Under the pieces are notes generated by a model, which worked only from the letters and a program-made list of their open reading frames with translations, did no database searches and was not told where the DNA came from. Shown here piece after piece: positions 35,663 to 43,003 of a stretch of DNA of 64,000 nt. A program made the translations under genes and the position numbers. Numbering within the stretch: position 1 is the first letter of the stretch; every line of letters starts with the position of its first letter. Source of the stretch: CAIXSC01 sp046349855 (GTDB lineage Bacteria > Planctomycetota > Planctomycetia > Pirellulales > Pirellulaceae); the NCBI GenBank assembly GCA_046349855.1, contig JAXMBM010000006.1:62001-126000 (forward strand), in the 5' to 3' direction.

Positions 35663-36990
35663 TGCTGCTCTGGATGCGTACCTGGCGACTGGGAATCAAG
35701 AGTCTCCTGCTCCACCCGCTCCGCTCGTTGCTGACGGTGCTGGGGATCTTCTTCGGGGTCTGGAGCGTGATTCTGCTCCTGGCGATCGGGGAAGGGATCA
35801 GTCGCGAGGCGCAGAAGCAGATCGAAGGGTTGGGGGCGGACAATATCATCGTGCGGTCGGTGAAACCGCCGCGGGAGGCGACGGCCAACGTCCGCGGACC
35901 GATTCCGTACGGCTTGAAGCGGTCCGAATTCGACGTGCTGGTGGCGACCGTGCCGACCTTGAAGAAGGCGGTGCCGATCCGCGAGATGCGGCGCCAGATT
36001 CGCAATGGAGCCAAGCTGGTGGACGGCCGGCTCGTCGGCTGCACTCCCGACTATGCCGAGATTACTCGGCTGGAGGTGGATCGAGGCCACTTCATTACCG
36101 ACGCCGAAGTGCAGGAGCGGCAGCCGCACTGCGTGCTGGCGGCTCGCGTGGCGGAGAAGCTGTTTCCCTATGAGGATCCGATTGGTCGCCGGGTCTACCT
36201 GGCCGAGCACACGGACTACTACGTGGTGGTGGGGGTTCTCAAGCCGCGCAATGCGACCGCGGCGATCGGCGGGTCGCTCGACGCGCAGGATTTTTCCAAC
36301 GACATGTACATTCCGATCACCACCTGTCGTCAGCGGATCGGCGACATCGTGGTGACGCGCGGGAGCGGCACCTTCGAGGGGGAAATCCTGGAACTCAACC
36401 AGATCACCCTGCGGGTCAATGGCGTGGACAATGTGCCCAAGACGGCCGACCTGGTCAAAGACACGCTGCGAGAACACGAGAAAAAGCAGGACATTGCCAT
36501 CGTCGTTCCGTACGAGCTATTGGAACAGGCGCGCACCACGCGGTTGATGTTCATGGTCTTCATGGGGCTGATTGCCGCCATCTCGCTGCTGGTCGGCGGG
36601 ATTGGCATCATGAACATCATGCTGGCGACCGTGACCGAACGGACTCGTGAGATCGGCATCCGCCGCGCTCTGGGAGCACGGCGCAGCGACATTGTTCGCC
36701 AGTTCCTCGTGGAAACGATTGCCCTGTCCGTGATCGGAGGGCTGACCGGAGTGCTCATCGGCCTGGCCTCTCCCTGGGCTTTCGACAAGCTGCGCAATTT
36801 CGTGACGGAACGCTGGCCCGATCTGGTGACCGACCTGCCGGCGGTGGTCAAGACGGTGACGCCGGAGGTGGTTCCCGAGTCGATTCCGCTGGCTTTCGGC
36901 ATCGCCGTCGCGGTAGGCGTGGTATTCGGGCTGTACCCGGCCATGCGGGCCGCGGAAATGGATCCGATCGAAGCCCTGCGGCACGAATAG
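35662..36990 (+). CDS. MacB-type ABC transporter permease
   Basis: 442-residue FtsX/MacB-fold permease without its own ATPase domain. The first membrane helix is at about 20-42, then a MacB-PCD-type periplasmic domain (about 43-290), then three membrane helices (about 292-325, 345-375 and 410-435) around the conserved GGIGIMNIMLATVTERTREIGIRRALGAR segment (split as GGIGIMNIML and REIGIRRALGA). It begins at ATG 35662, sharing one base with the ATPase stop (TAATG). In MacB-type mechanotransmission systems the permease works the adaptor from the inner membrane without moving substrate through the membrane. Substrate unknown. Confidence 0.93.
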   Translation: MLLWMRTWRLGIKSLLLHPLRSLLTVLGIFFGVWSVILLLAIGEGISREAQKQIEGLGADNIIVRSVKPPREATANVRGPIPYGLKRSEFDVLVATVPTLKKAVPIREMRRQIRNGAKLVDGRLVGCTPDYAEITRLEVDRGHFITDAEVQERQPHCVLAARVAEKLFPYEDPIGRRVYLAEHTDYYVVVGVLKPRNATAAIGGSLDAQDFSNDMYIPITTCRQRIGDIVVTRGSGTFEGEILELNQITLRVNGVDNVPKTADLVKDTLREHEKKQDIAIVVPYELLEQARTTRLMFMVFMGLIAAISLLVGGIGIMNIMLATVTERTREIGIRRALGARRSDIVRQFLVETIALSVIGGLTGVLIGLASPWAFDKLRNFVTERWPDLVTDLPAVVKTVTPEVVPESIPLAFGIAVAVGVVFGLYPAMRAAEMDPIEALRHE

Positions 36991-37050
36991 CCACACTCGG
37001 TTCTTTCCTGTCGTCGTGGTCTGCCGCTGTCGCCAAGGAGTGCCGCGACC

Positions 37051-37686
37051 ATGTCCGGGTCAAATCTGGCCCCGCCCGGTTGGCGGCTCGACTCCCTGCT
37101 GCTTGCGGTGGCGCTGCTGGGAGGGTGGTGTGCCTGGCAGAATAGCCAGGAACGGCAGCGGCTGGCCGCCGAATACGTTCAGCTGACCGCGCTCGTGGGA
37201 GCCGGCGTCGAAGCGGAGCGTGAGCAGGTTTGTTTTCAAGCACTGCCCACCGGCGATCCGTTGCATTTCGCCTGGCGAGTCCATTATCCGGCGAACTTTC
37301 GGCAATGGATCGGATCGTCCACCGGCGGCTGGAGTTCTTCGCAGTCCTCGGTGCCGCAGGAGTTTGTGGCCCGTGTCCGCTTTCGCTTCATGGCCGATGG
37401 CGGCATCGAAGTCTACCAGCGCTTCGCCGGTGGCAGCTCGCGGTCGCAGATTGTGGCACCCGATCTGGGGCGCCGGCTGCGCGAGCGCTGGTCCGAACTG
37501 CATGTCGAGCAGCTTGGCGCGAACGGGACCGAAAGGCTGGCACCCGAGAAACAGGCGGTGGTATTGCGGATCGTCGTGCCGCCTGAACTGGAGCAGGAGA
37601 TCCGCCAGCAGCCTCCGTCACTCGCCGGCGCTCCGTTTCCCGTCATCTTCGCGCTCACCCTGGGCGAACGGAGTGCCACCCCATGA
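37051..37686 (+). CDS. Small membrane-anchored protein, unknown function
   Basis: 211 residues. One N-terminal membrane segment (about 12-30, LDSLLLAVALLGGWCAW) followed by charged sequence of the QERQRLAAEY type; this arrangement is a recurring planctomycete anchor. The rest is a mixed alpha/beta domain that I do not recognise, probably outside the cytoplasm. ATG at 37051 has AAGGAG upstream. It lies 60 bp after the permease and overlaps the next gene by 4 bp (ATGA), so it may belong to the transporter operon. Confidence 0.75.
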   Translation: MSGSNLAPPGWRLDSLLLAVALLGGWCAWQNSQERQRLAAEYVQLTALVGAGVEAEREQVCFQALPTGDPLHFAWRVHYPANFRQWIGSSTGGWSSSQSSVPQEFVARVRFRFMADGGIEVYQRFAGGSSRSQIVAPDLGRRLRERWSELHVEQLGANGTERLAPEKQAVVLRIVVPPELEQEIRQQPPSLAGAPFPVIFALTLGERSATP

Positions 37687-38360
37687 CCGTGGATCCGCAG
37701 ATCACCGATCCGTTGACCAACGATCCACGGGCCCGAGGATCACGGCCCCAAGGATCATGGGCCCGGTTTCGCTGGCAGGTCCGGCTGCGGACTCTGCTGC
37801 TGCTGATGGCTGCCTGCGCCAGCTGGCTCGCCTGGTACGGAAATGACCGTGAAACCCTGCGGCTGACAGCTCAGCTGGCGGTGCTCCGGCCGCTGGCCTG
37901 CGTACTACGGATTGAGGATCCTCACCGGCATGCCGTCGTGCTCCGCGATCCGCAGTGGTACGACGAATCAATCTGGGAGCTGTACCTCGCTCCCGGGAGT
38001 TACCGCGTGTGCCTGGCGACGCGCGAGGTCGCATCGTCCGATTTTCCCTCCAAGTATGTCACGGCGACGCTCGGCGCCGGACGCCACCAGGTGGAATGGC
38101 GGCAAGTGCCCCACGAAACGGGAGAGCGAGGGGAGGTATGGGCCAACGGCCAGCTCCTCTTGTCGATCGATGAGACGCTCGACTGGAACTCCCGCCTAGG
38201 TTCGGTGGGAGGCAACACCAGCAGCGTTCTGCGGCAGGCTTCACCCAGCGAACGCCTCGAGCTGTTTCGGCGGCGTTTCACGCAGCGTCAGCCCGACGGG
38301 GGAATGGCCACACCGACCGGGCCGACGAATGGCGTATTGCTGTGGATCGAACCCGAATAG
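37683..38360 (+). CDS. Small membrane-anchored protein, unknown function
   Basis: 225 residues. A short cytoplasmic N-terminus (about 1-30), one membrane segment (about 34-52) containing VRLRTLLLLMAACASWLAW, then an unrecognised soluble domain with many Trp and Tyr residues. The anchor is the same type as in the preceding gene, so the two are likely related or work together. The ATG at 37683 overlaps the preceding stop by 4 bp. A small inverted repeat (CCGCC/GGCGG, 38385-38401) follows the stop codon and may be part of a terminator. Confidence 0.72.
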   Translation: MTVDPQITDPLTNDPRARGSRPQGSWARFRWQVRLRTLLLLMAACASWLAWYGNDRETLRLTAQLAVLRPLACVLRIEDPHRHAVVLRDPQWYDESIWELYLAPGSYRVCLATREVASSDFPSKYVTATLGAGRHQVEWRQVPHETGERGEVWANGQLLLSIDETLDWNSRLGSVGGNTSSVLRQASPSERLELFRRRFTQRQPDGGMATPTGPTNGVLLWIEPE

Positions 38361-38480
38361 TGCGGCCGGCCGGCCAACGTGTATCCGCCCTAGAAAGGCG
38401 GTCGACACGCGTGGTCATCCGGCGTTCCTGGAAGACCTTCAAAGTGTCCGCGGTGGCGGCCGAGTTCCGGAAGGGCACCC

Positions 38481-38891
38481 TTACTTGGTTCTTTCCCATT
38501 TCACGGGGACGACCTTCTTGGGAGTCGTGGCCGTGCCGATCAGCCACTTGTGATCTGGCCGGATGGTCAGAGAGTATTTGACCACATAGCGGTCGGTGTG
38601 CTGCGTGAAGGTCAAGGTGTCGCGGTCAACACGCACGTCCTTGATGGTCTGTTTACGGTCGAGAATGATCACCTGGATCGCTCCGCTTTCGTCCTGGCTG
38701 ACCCGGTACTGATCGTGGTAGGTGACGTCCGTTTCCCCGGGAATGCCCCAATGTTCGCGCCACTGCCCCACAAACGACGTCGGGGAAACCCGCGGCACCT
38801 CATCTTCGATTGCGACCGCGGCAACGCCCTGCGCACCGGCCAGACACGCCAGCAGAGCACTGAGGAACCAGAGCCGGACGGCTGCCTTCAT
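38481..38891 (-). CDS. Small secreted protein, unknown function
   Basis: 136 residues. A clear signal peptide (about 1-25, core LWFLSALLACLAG) is followed by a beta-rich domain with alternating hydrophobic residues (IQVIILDRKQ, LTFTQHTDRYVVKYSLTI) that looks like a small beta-barrel or lipocalin-like fold; no family recognised. The start ATG at 38891 has only a weak purine-rich SD. It is convergent with the preceding operon and upstream of the IS66 scar. Confidence 0.68.
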   Translation of the reverse strand: MKAAVRLWFLSALLACLAGAQGVAAVAIEDEVPRVSPTSFVGQWREHWGIPGETDVTYHDQYRVSQDESGAIQVIILDRKQTIKDVRVDRDTLTFTQHTDRYVVKYSLTIRPDHKWLIGTATTPKKVVPVKWERTK

Positions 38892-39077
38892 GGGACCACG
38901 CTCTTTCCGCTGGTAAGGCCACCTCGATCGATCCGGGAATTCCTCGAGTCACCTAGGATTGTGGCGTGAGGAATCCAACCTCGCAAGTTGATGATGGCAA
39001 GCAGTGGGGGCCGACGAGCGCATGACACGGAACGAACGCGGTTGGCGCGCGGATCCGGCGGACACGAAACGGCGCTG

Positions 39078-39439
39078 ATGCTCCAGGTCACCGCCCAGAC
39101 GCGGATCCTTGTGTGCGTCGGGCCGGTCGATTTCCGCCATGGGAACGACGGCTTGGCGGTCTTGTGTCGAGCTGCGCTTGGCGTGGAGACGTTCCGCGGC
39201 ACCGTATTCGTCTTCCGCAATCGCCGCGGCACGGCGCTCAAGACGCTCGCATACGACAGCCCGGGCTTCTGGCTCTGCAGAAGCGGCTCTCCGAGGGCCG
39301 GTTCCGCTGCTGGCCGTCGTCGACCGACGAGGGCGTGGCGCAGTTGGCAGACCGCGAATTTCACGTCCTCCTTTACGCCAGCGATCCGGGCGGCGCGAAG
39401 GCGGCGCCCGAATGGCGGTCGGTACGGTTGGCTCCGTAG
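39078..39439 (+). pseudogene. IS66-family Orf2 (TnpB-like) remnant, frameshifted
   Basis: The first 67 codons from ATG 39078 match the IS66 TnpB/Orf2 pattern: ILVCVGPVDFRHGNDGLAVL, then FRGTVFVFRNRRGTALKTL and DSPGFWLC. At about 39271-39281 one base is missing; the match continues in another frame as QKRLSEGRFRCWP and runs to a TAG at 39437-39439, giving a full-length family protein of about 120 residues if repaired. No tnpA or tnpC partner and no IS66 ends were found, so this is an isolated remnant. Programmed frameshifting is possible but not usual for this gene. The flank 38892-39077 holds no supportable gene. Confidence 0.8.
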
Positions 39440-39552
39440 CGGCGCGGTGAGATCCAGCGGGGCGACGCGGCATCGAGGGCGGACGAGATCACTACCCTGA
39501 CGACAAGCGGCCCATGGGGAGTCGGGCCGATGGAACCGATTGGTCCCAACCA

Positions 39553-39614
39553 CGTGCTACCGTTTTCCATCACGTCCTACGGGGTGGTATTCCCGGGTAG
39601 CACATGGGTAGCAC
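39553..39614. repeat. GTGCTACC repeats beside tRNA-Gln
   Basis: GTGCTACC occurs at 39554-39561 (+) and, as its complement within GGGTAGCAC, at 39595-39603 and 39606-39614. The same octamer occurs inside the tRNA gene: the 12-mer CGTGCTACCGTT is at both 39553-39564 and 39674-39685. The cluster resembles arm-type or core sites of an integrase. No integrase gene is present. Confidence 0.5.
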
Positions 39615-39627
39615 CTATTTTTTCAAG

Positions 39628-39698
39628 CTGGCCCTCAAGGATTTGAACCTTGACTAATTGATCCAGAGTCAATCGTGCTACCGTTACACCAAGGGCCA
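39628..39698 (-). tRNA. tRNA-Gln (anticodon CUG)
   Basis: 71-nt cloverleaf on the minus strand. Acceptor stem TGGCCCT pairs with AGGGCCA, and the discriminator is G. D-arm stem GTGT/GCAC, anticodon stem ATTGA/TCAAT around loop CTCTGGA (anticodon CTG), four-base variable loop, T-arm CAAGG/CCTTG with TTCAAAT loop. CCA is not encoded. The acceptor begins with U1-A72, usual for bacterial tRNA-Gln. It is a substrate for the GlnS encoded at 13201-14892. Confidence 0.95.
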
Positions 39699-39711
39699 GG
39701 AGGCAGGAACG

Positions 39712-39747
39712 CCCGCTGTCGCCGACGAACCCACTGTCGCCGACGAG
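39712..39747. repeat. 18-bp tandem duplication
   Basis: Two adjacent 18-bp copies, CCCGCTGTCGCCGACGAA and CCCACTGTCGCCGACGAG, lie just upstream of the tRNA gene. The period equals that of the repeat at 16541-16612, but the sequence differs. Confidence 0.7.
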
Positions 39748-39817
39748 GGGGAATATCCCCTGCGGACGAGTTCCCAAGGTATGCTCGGCCGGCCAGATGG
39801 TCAAGGGCGGCTGTTGG

Positions 39818-39847
39818 TTGACGTCGCGCCGGCTGCGGGACTAGAAT
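39818..39847 (+). promoter_or_regulatory. Putative promoter of the FHA-GAF-SpoIIE phosphatase gene
   Basis: -35 TTGACG (39818-39823), 18-bp spacer, -10 TAGAAT (39842-39847). The transcript would start near 39854, about 50 nt before the ATG at 39904. The -10 hexamer is identical to that proposed for glnS. Confidence 0.6.
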
Positions 39848-39903
39848 CGCTGGCACTTCCTTCCCACCGCGGTTAAAAGTCCCTCCCCTCGCGGGGTTTC
39901 GGT

Positions 39904-41595
39904 ATGGCGTATTTTGTTGTCGCGAACGGCCCCGAACAGGGGCGCAAACTCGATCTCACCGGGTCCGAATGGATCATGGGGCGGTTGCCCGACTGCCAGA
40001 TCGTCATCAACGTGGGGGCGGTCAGCCGCCAGCACGCCAAGGTAACCGCCGAGGCGGGCGCGTTTTACATCGAGGATCTGAAGAGCCGCAACAAGACGTT
40101 CGTGAACGGCCGCGAACTGGTTCCGCCCGAGCGTCATCGGCTGAAAGACACCGACCGCGTCCGGATTTGCGACATCGAGTACGTGTTTCATGTCGAAACC
40201 CCCGTGCTCCCGGTCCCTGCGCGGTCGGCATCGGATCGCGACGTACGGGCCACGGGCCCGCTGGTCGAGATTTTCGACCCGGGTGTGGGGTCGGCGTCCA
40301 CCGTCATGGGCAAGCTCGACATTTCGTCGGGCCGCATGCCGCTGCACGTCACCTCCAGTCCCGAGGTGCGGCTGCAGGCTTTGATCGAGATCACTCAGAG
40401 TCTCGCCAAGACGCTGGCCCTGGATGACGTTCTCCCCCAGGTGCTCAACAGCTGCTTCAAGCTGTTCGTACAGGCCGATCGCGGGCTGATCGTGCTGAAG
40501 ACCGAGTCGGGACAATTGATTCCCCGCTGGACGAAGACGCGGCGTGCGGGGCAGGAAGACACGATCCGGATCAGCCGCACGATCATCAACAAAGTCATCG
40601 ACTCGAAGGAAGCCATCCTGCTGGCCGACGCCGCCAACGATTCGCAGTTTGCGATGAGTCAGAGTGTGGCCGATCTGCGGCTGCGGTCGGCCATGTGCGC
40701 GCCGCTCATCGACAGTGCCGGCAATGCGTTTGGCGTGCTGCAGATCGATACGCTTGACCAGCGAGCCCGCTTCAAGGCCGACGATCTGGAAATCCTGGTC
40801 AGCATCGCGTCGCAGGCGGCCATCGCCATCGACAACGCACAGCTCTACGATCAGGCCCTGCAACAAAAGGCCATGCAACGCGACCTGGAACTGGCTCGCG
40901 AAGTGCAGAAAGGGTTTCTGCCCGACGAATATCCGGATCTACCCGGCTACCGCTTTTTTCATTACTACGAGCCGGCGGCGTTTGTCGGTGGCGATTACTT
41001 CGACTACATCCCGCTCCGCGACGGCCGGCTGGCCGTGGTCGTGGCCGACGTGGTCGGCCATGGAGTGGCTGCGGCCCTGCTGATGGCCAAGTTATCGGCC
41101 GAGGCACGCTACTGCCTGGTTTCCGAAGCTGAACTCGGCCGCGCCGTCGCCCGCCTCAACCACCGTATCACCGTCCTGGGGATCGGCCGGTTTATCACCA
41201 TGATCCTGGTGGTGATCAATCCGCAGACTCACGAGTTGTCGGTGGTGAGTGCCGGGCATATGGCTCCGGTGTTGCGGCGGCAGAATGGACAGCTCGAGGA
41301 ACCGGGCGAGGATAGCGGCGGGTTTCCGCTCGGGCTCATGGATGACGTCGAATACGAAATCGTCACCACCACCATGCAACCCGGCGAGGCGTTTGTCCTC
41401 TATACCGACGGCATCAACGAATCGTGCGATCAGGCGGGAAAACAGTACGGCACCGACCGGCTCCGTAAACTGGTCGGCGAGAGTCCGCCTGTGGCCCTGC
41501 AGATGGGCCAGCAGCTCGTGGACGACGTGCGGAAGAACATGGGAAGCCGACCGCAAGACGACGACATGTGCATCGTCTGCGTGGGCCGGGACTAA
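39904..41595 (+). CDS. FHA-GAF-SpoIIE (PP2C-type) serine phosphatase
   Basis: 563-residue cytoplasmic signalling protein. FHA domain at about 1-98 with GRLPDC (26-31), SRQHA (41-45) and NKTFVNG (63-69), the residues that bind phosphothreonine. GAF domain about 155-320. SpoIIE/RsbU-type phosphatase about 325-560, with ELAREVQKGFLP, GGDYFDY, VVADVVGHGVAAALLM and FVLYTDGINE, so the metal-binding Asp residues are kept. Such proteins dephosphorylate anti-sigma-factor antagonists. Neither an anti-sigma kinase nor an antagonist is adjacent. The FHA domain would let it dock on a Thr-phosphorylated partner of a Hanks kinase. The SD before the ATG at 39904 is weak; family homology starts directly at this Met. 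Confidence 0.93.
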   Translation: MAYFVVANGPEQGRKLDLTGSEWIMGRLPDCQIVINVGAVSRQHAKVTAEAGAFYIEDLKSRNKTFVNGRELVPPERHRLKDTDRVRICDIEYVFHVETPVLPVPARSASDRDVRATGPLVEIFDPGVGSASTVMGKLDISSGRMPLHVTSSPEVRLQALIEITQSLAKTLALDDVLPQVLNSCFKLFVQADRGLIVLKTESGQLIPRWTKTRRAGQEDTIRISRTIINKVIDSKEAILLADAANDSQFAMSQSVADLRLRSAMCAPLIDSAGNAFGVLQIDTLDQRARFKADDLEILVSIASQAAIAIDNAQLYDQALQQKAMQRDLELAREVQKGFLPDEYPDLPGYRFFHYYEPAAFVGGDYFDYIPLRDGRLAVVVADVVGHGVAAALLMAKLSAEARYCLVSEAELGRAVARLNHRITVLGIGRFITMILVVINPQTHELSVVSAGHMAPVLRRQNGQLEEPGEDSGGFPLGLMDDVEYEIVTTTMQPGEAFVLYTDGINESCDQAGKQYGTDRLRKLVGESPPVALQMGQQLVDDVRKNMGSRPQDDDMCIVCVGRD

Positions 41596-41620
41596 GCTTC
41601 CGTTGACTCTTCGCTTTCGG

Positions 41621-41709
41621 GTACGACGGACTTCTCGTCGGTCGTTTGGGGCTGTCAGCAACGGATGAGAAGTCCGTTCTATGGTTCGGCAACCCGCAGC
41701 CCTGGGTTG
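41621..41709. repeat. REP-like palindromic element
   Basis: A compact cluster of dyads follows the phosphatase gene. ACGGACTTCTC (41626-41636) and GAGAAGTCCGT (41667-41677) form a perfect 11-bp inverted repeat with a 30-base loop. Inside it, ACGACGGAC (41623-41631) and GTCGGTCGT (41637-41645 area) form a nearly perfect hairpin with loop TTCTC. CAACCC/GGGTTG (41690-41709) forms a second hairpin. It may terminate transcription from 41595. The rest of the spacer 41596-41811 shows no gene. Confidence 0.5.
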
Positions 41710-41811
41710 GACAGAGCACCAGGCCCTCTCATTCATCCTTCGTCTGACTTCGGCTGCCCGGGGCGAAGCCGAGTTCGCGCTCACAGATGTTGGTACGATG
41801 CGTGGGCCTGA

Positions 41812-42858
41812 CTAATCGCAGCGCAACCAGCGCCGGCGGAGCCAGCCTCGTCGAGACACGGTGCAGTCGCAGCTGTCGGCGGTCTCGATCGCGCGGCTCA
41901 GATCCACGATCCACAGGTTGCGGAAGTGAACAGGGTCGCTGTGATTCTGGAACAGGATGGGGCGCGGAGTGGGCCCTTCGGGCTGACCGGCGCCTGTCTT
42001 CGCGGCGATCCAGCGCTGGTGGTGGATGGCGACGCCGTTGTGGTAGACGGTGAGTTGAGCTGGCTGCGTCTTCTCTTTGCCCGAGGCATCAAAGCGGGCC
42101 GCGTAAAACACGATGTCGTAGGTCTGCCAGGTGAGGGGCGGCAGGCACATGTTCACATCGGGCGGCGTCTGGCGATACAGGCTGCCGCATTCGTTGAATT
42201 CGCCATGGAGACCGAAGGAGTCGAGGATCTGCACTTCATAGCGCTGCTGGATGTAAACACCGCTGTTACCACGCCCCTGCCCGCGGGCGCGCGGCATATA
42301 GGGTGTGCGAAACTCGACATGCAGCTGGAAATCGCCGACGGGCTGTCGAGTCACGGCGCCAACTTCGAGCCAGCCTTCGGGGGTGATCTTGGCGCCGTTG
42401 AGTTCACCGGTCGCGGTGCCGTCGAACAACCGCACGGCGTGGGGAGGGGGAGCCAATCCGAGCGTGGGGCTGTGGCGTGTGACGCGGGGGAGCACCAGGG
42501 ACCAGCCGGCGACCGACAGCGTGGCCTGAGAGGGATCAACTTGGACGGTCGCTCCCGGACCGGTCAGCGTGAGTTGACCGTCCGCCCGTTGGCCCGTCAG
42601 ATCGATCCGCTCAGTACCGTTCCAACCCCAGCCGGGCAGGCCGCCCGGGTGGAGGAGACCCGCGAACTTGCCGTCTCCCAGCGCGACGACCTGGAGGCCA
42701 TAGCCTTGCAGCGAGCGGCGGCCGGCCGCATACCAGCCGGCGAACTCCCCCTGAAACGCAAAATCGGCGTCGACTTGCGCCGGATCGACGATGGCCCGGG
42801 GCGGGTCGGCCGCGAGGGCCAGGGACGAAAGCGCGAGCAGGAACGGAGCAAGCGGCAT
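41812..42858 (-). CDS. DUF1080 (3-keto-disaccharide hydrolase-type) secreted protein
   Basis: 348 residues. A short signal peptide (about 1-16) is followed by an N-terminal beta region, then a DUF1080 concanavalin-like domain at about 140-325. Landmarks: VRLFDGTATGELNG, DFQLHVEFRTPYMPRARGQGRGNSGVYIQQRYEVQILDSFG (in two pieces, with GNSGVYIQ central), and PPLTWQTYDIVFYAARFD. The domain is widespread in planctomycetes and some members hydrolyse 3-keto-glycosides. The C-terminal 25 residues after IVDLSRAIE are Cys/Arg/Trp-rich and unlike the family. The SD before the ATG at 42858 is weak. It is followed on the same strand by no close partner. Confidence 0.85.
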   Translation of the reverse strand: MPLAPFLLALSSLALAADPPRAIVDPAQVDADFAFQGEFAGWYAAGRRSLQGYGLQVVALGDGKFAGLLHPGGLPGWGWNGTERIDLTGQRADGQLTLTGPGATVQVDPSQATLSVAGWSLVLPRVTRHSPTLGLAPPPHAVRLFDGTATGELNGAKITPEGWLEVGAVTRQPVGDFQLHVEFRTPYMPRARGQGRGNSGVYIQQRYEVQILDSFGLHGEFNECGSLYRQTPPDVNMCLPPLTWQTYDIVFYAARFDASGKEKTQPAQLTVYHNGVAIHHQRWIAAKTGAGQPEGPTPRPILFQNHSDPVHFRNLWIVDLSRAIETADSCDCTVSRRGWLRRRWLRCD

Positions 42859-43003
42859 GTTGGGGACTCACGAAGCGGGGAACGACGGCCCGATAGCGGG
42901 ACCGGTCCATCATAATTGGCGAGCGGGCAGAGTCACCTGGGCGGAGTTTTACGTGGATCAGCCGGGAAGGTCCGAGCTGGCCCGGCCCGAGCTGGCGGGC
43001 AGG

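Noticed and set aside
38892..39627. Intact insertion sequence or prophage
   Set aside because: Only one frameshifted IS66 gene is present, with no transposase, terminal repeats or integrase.
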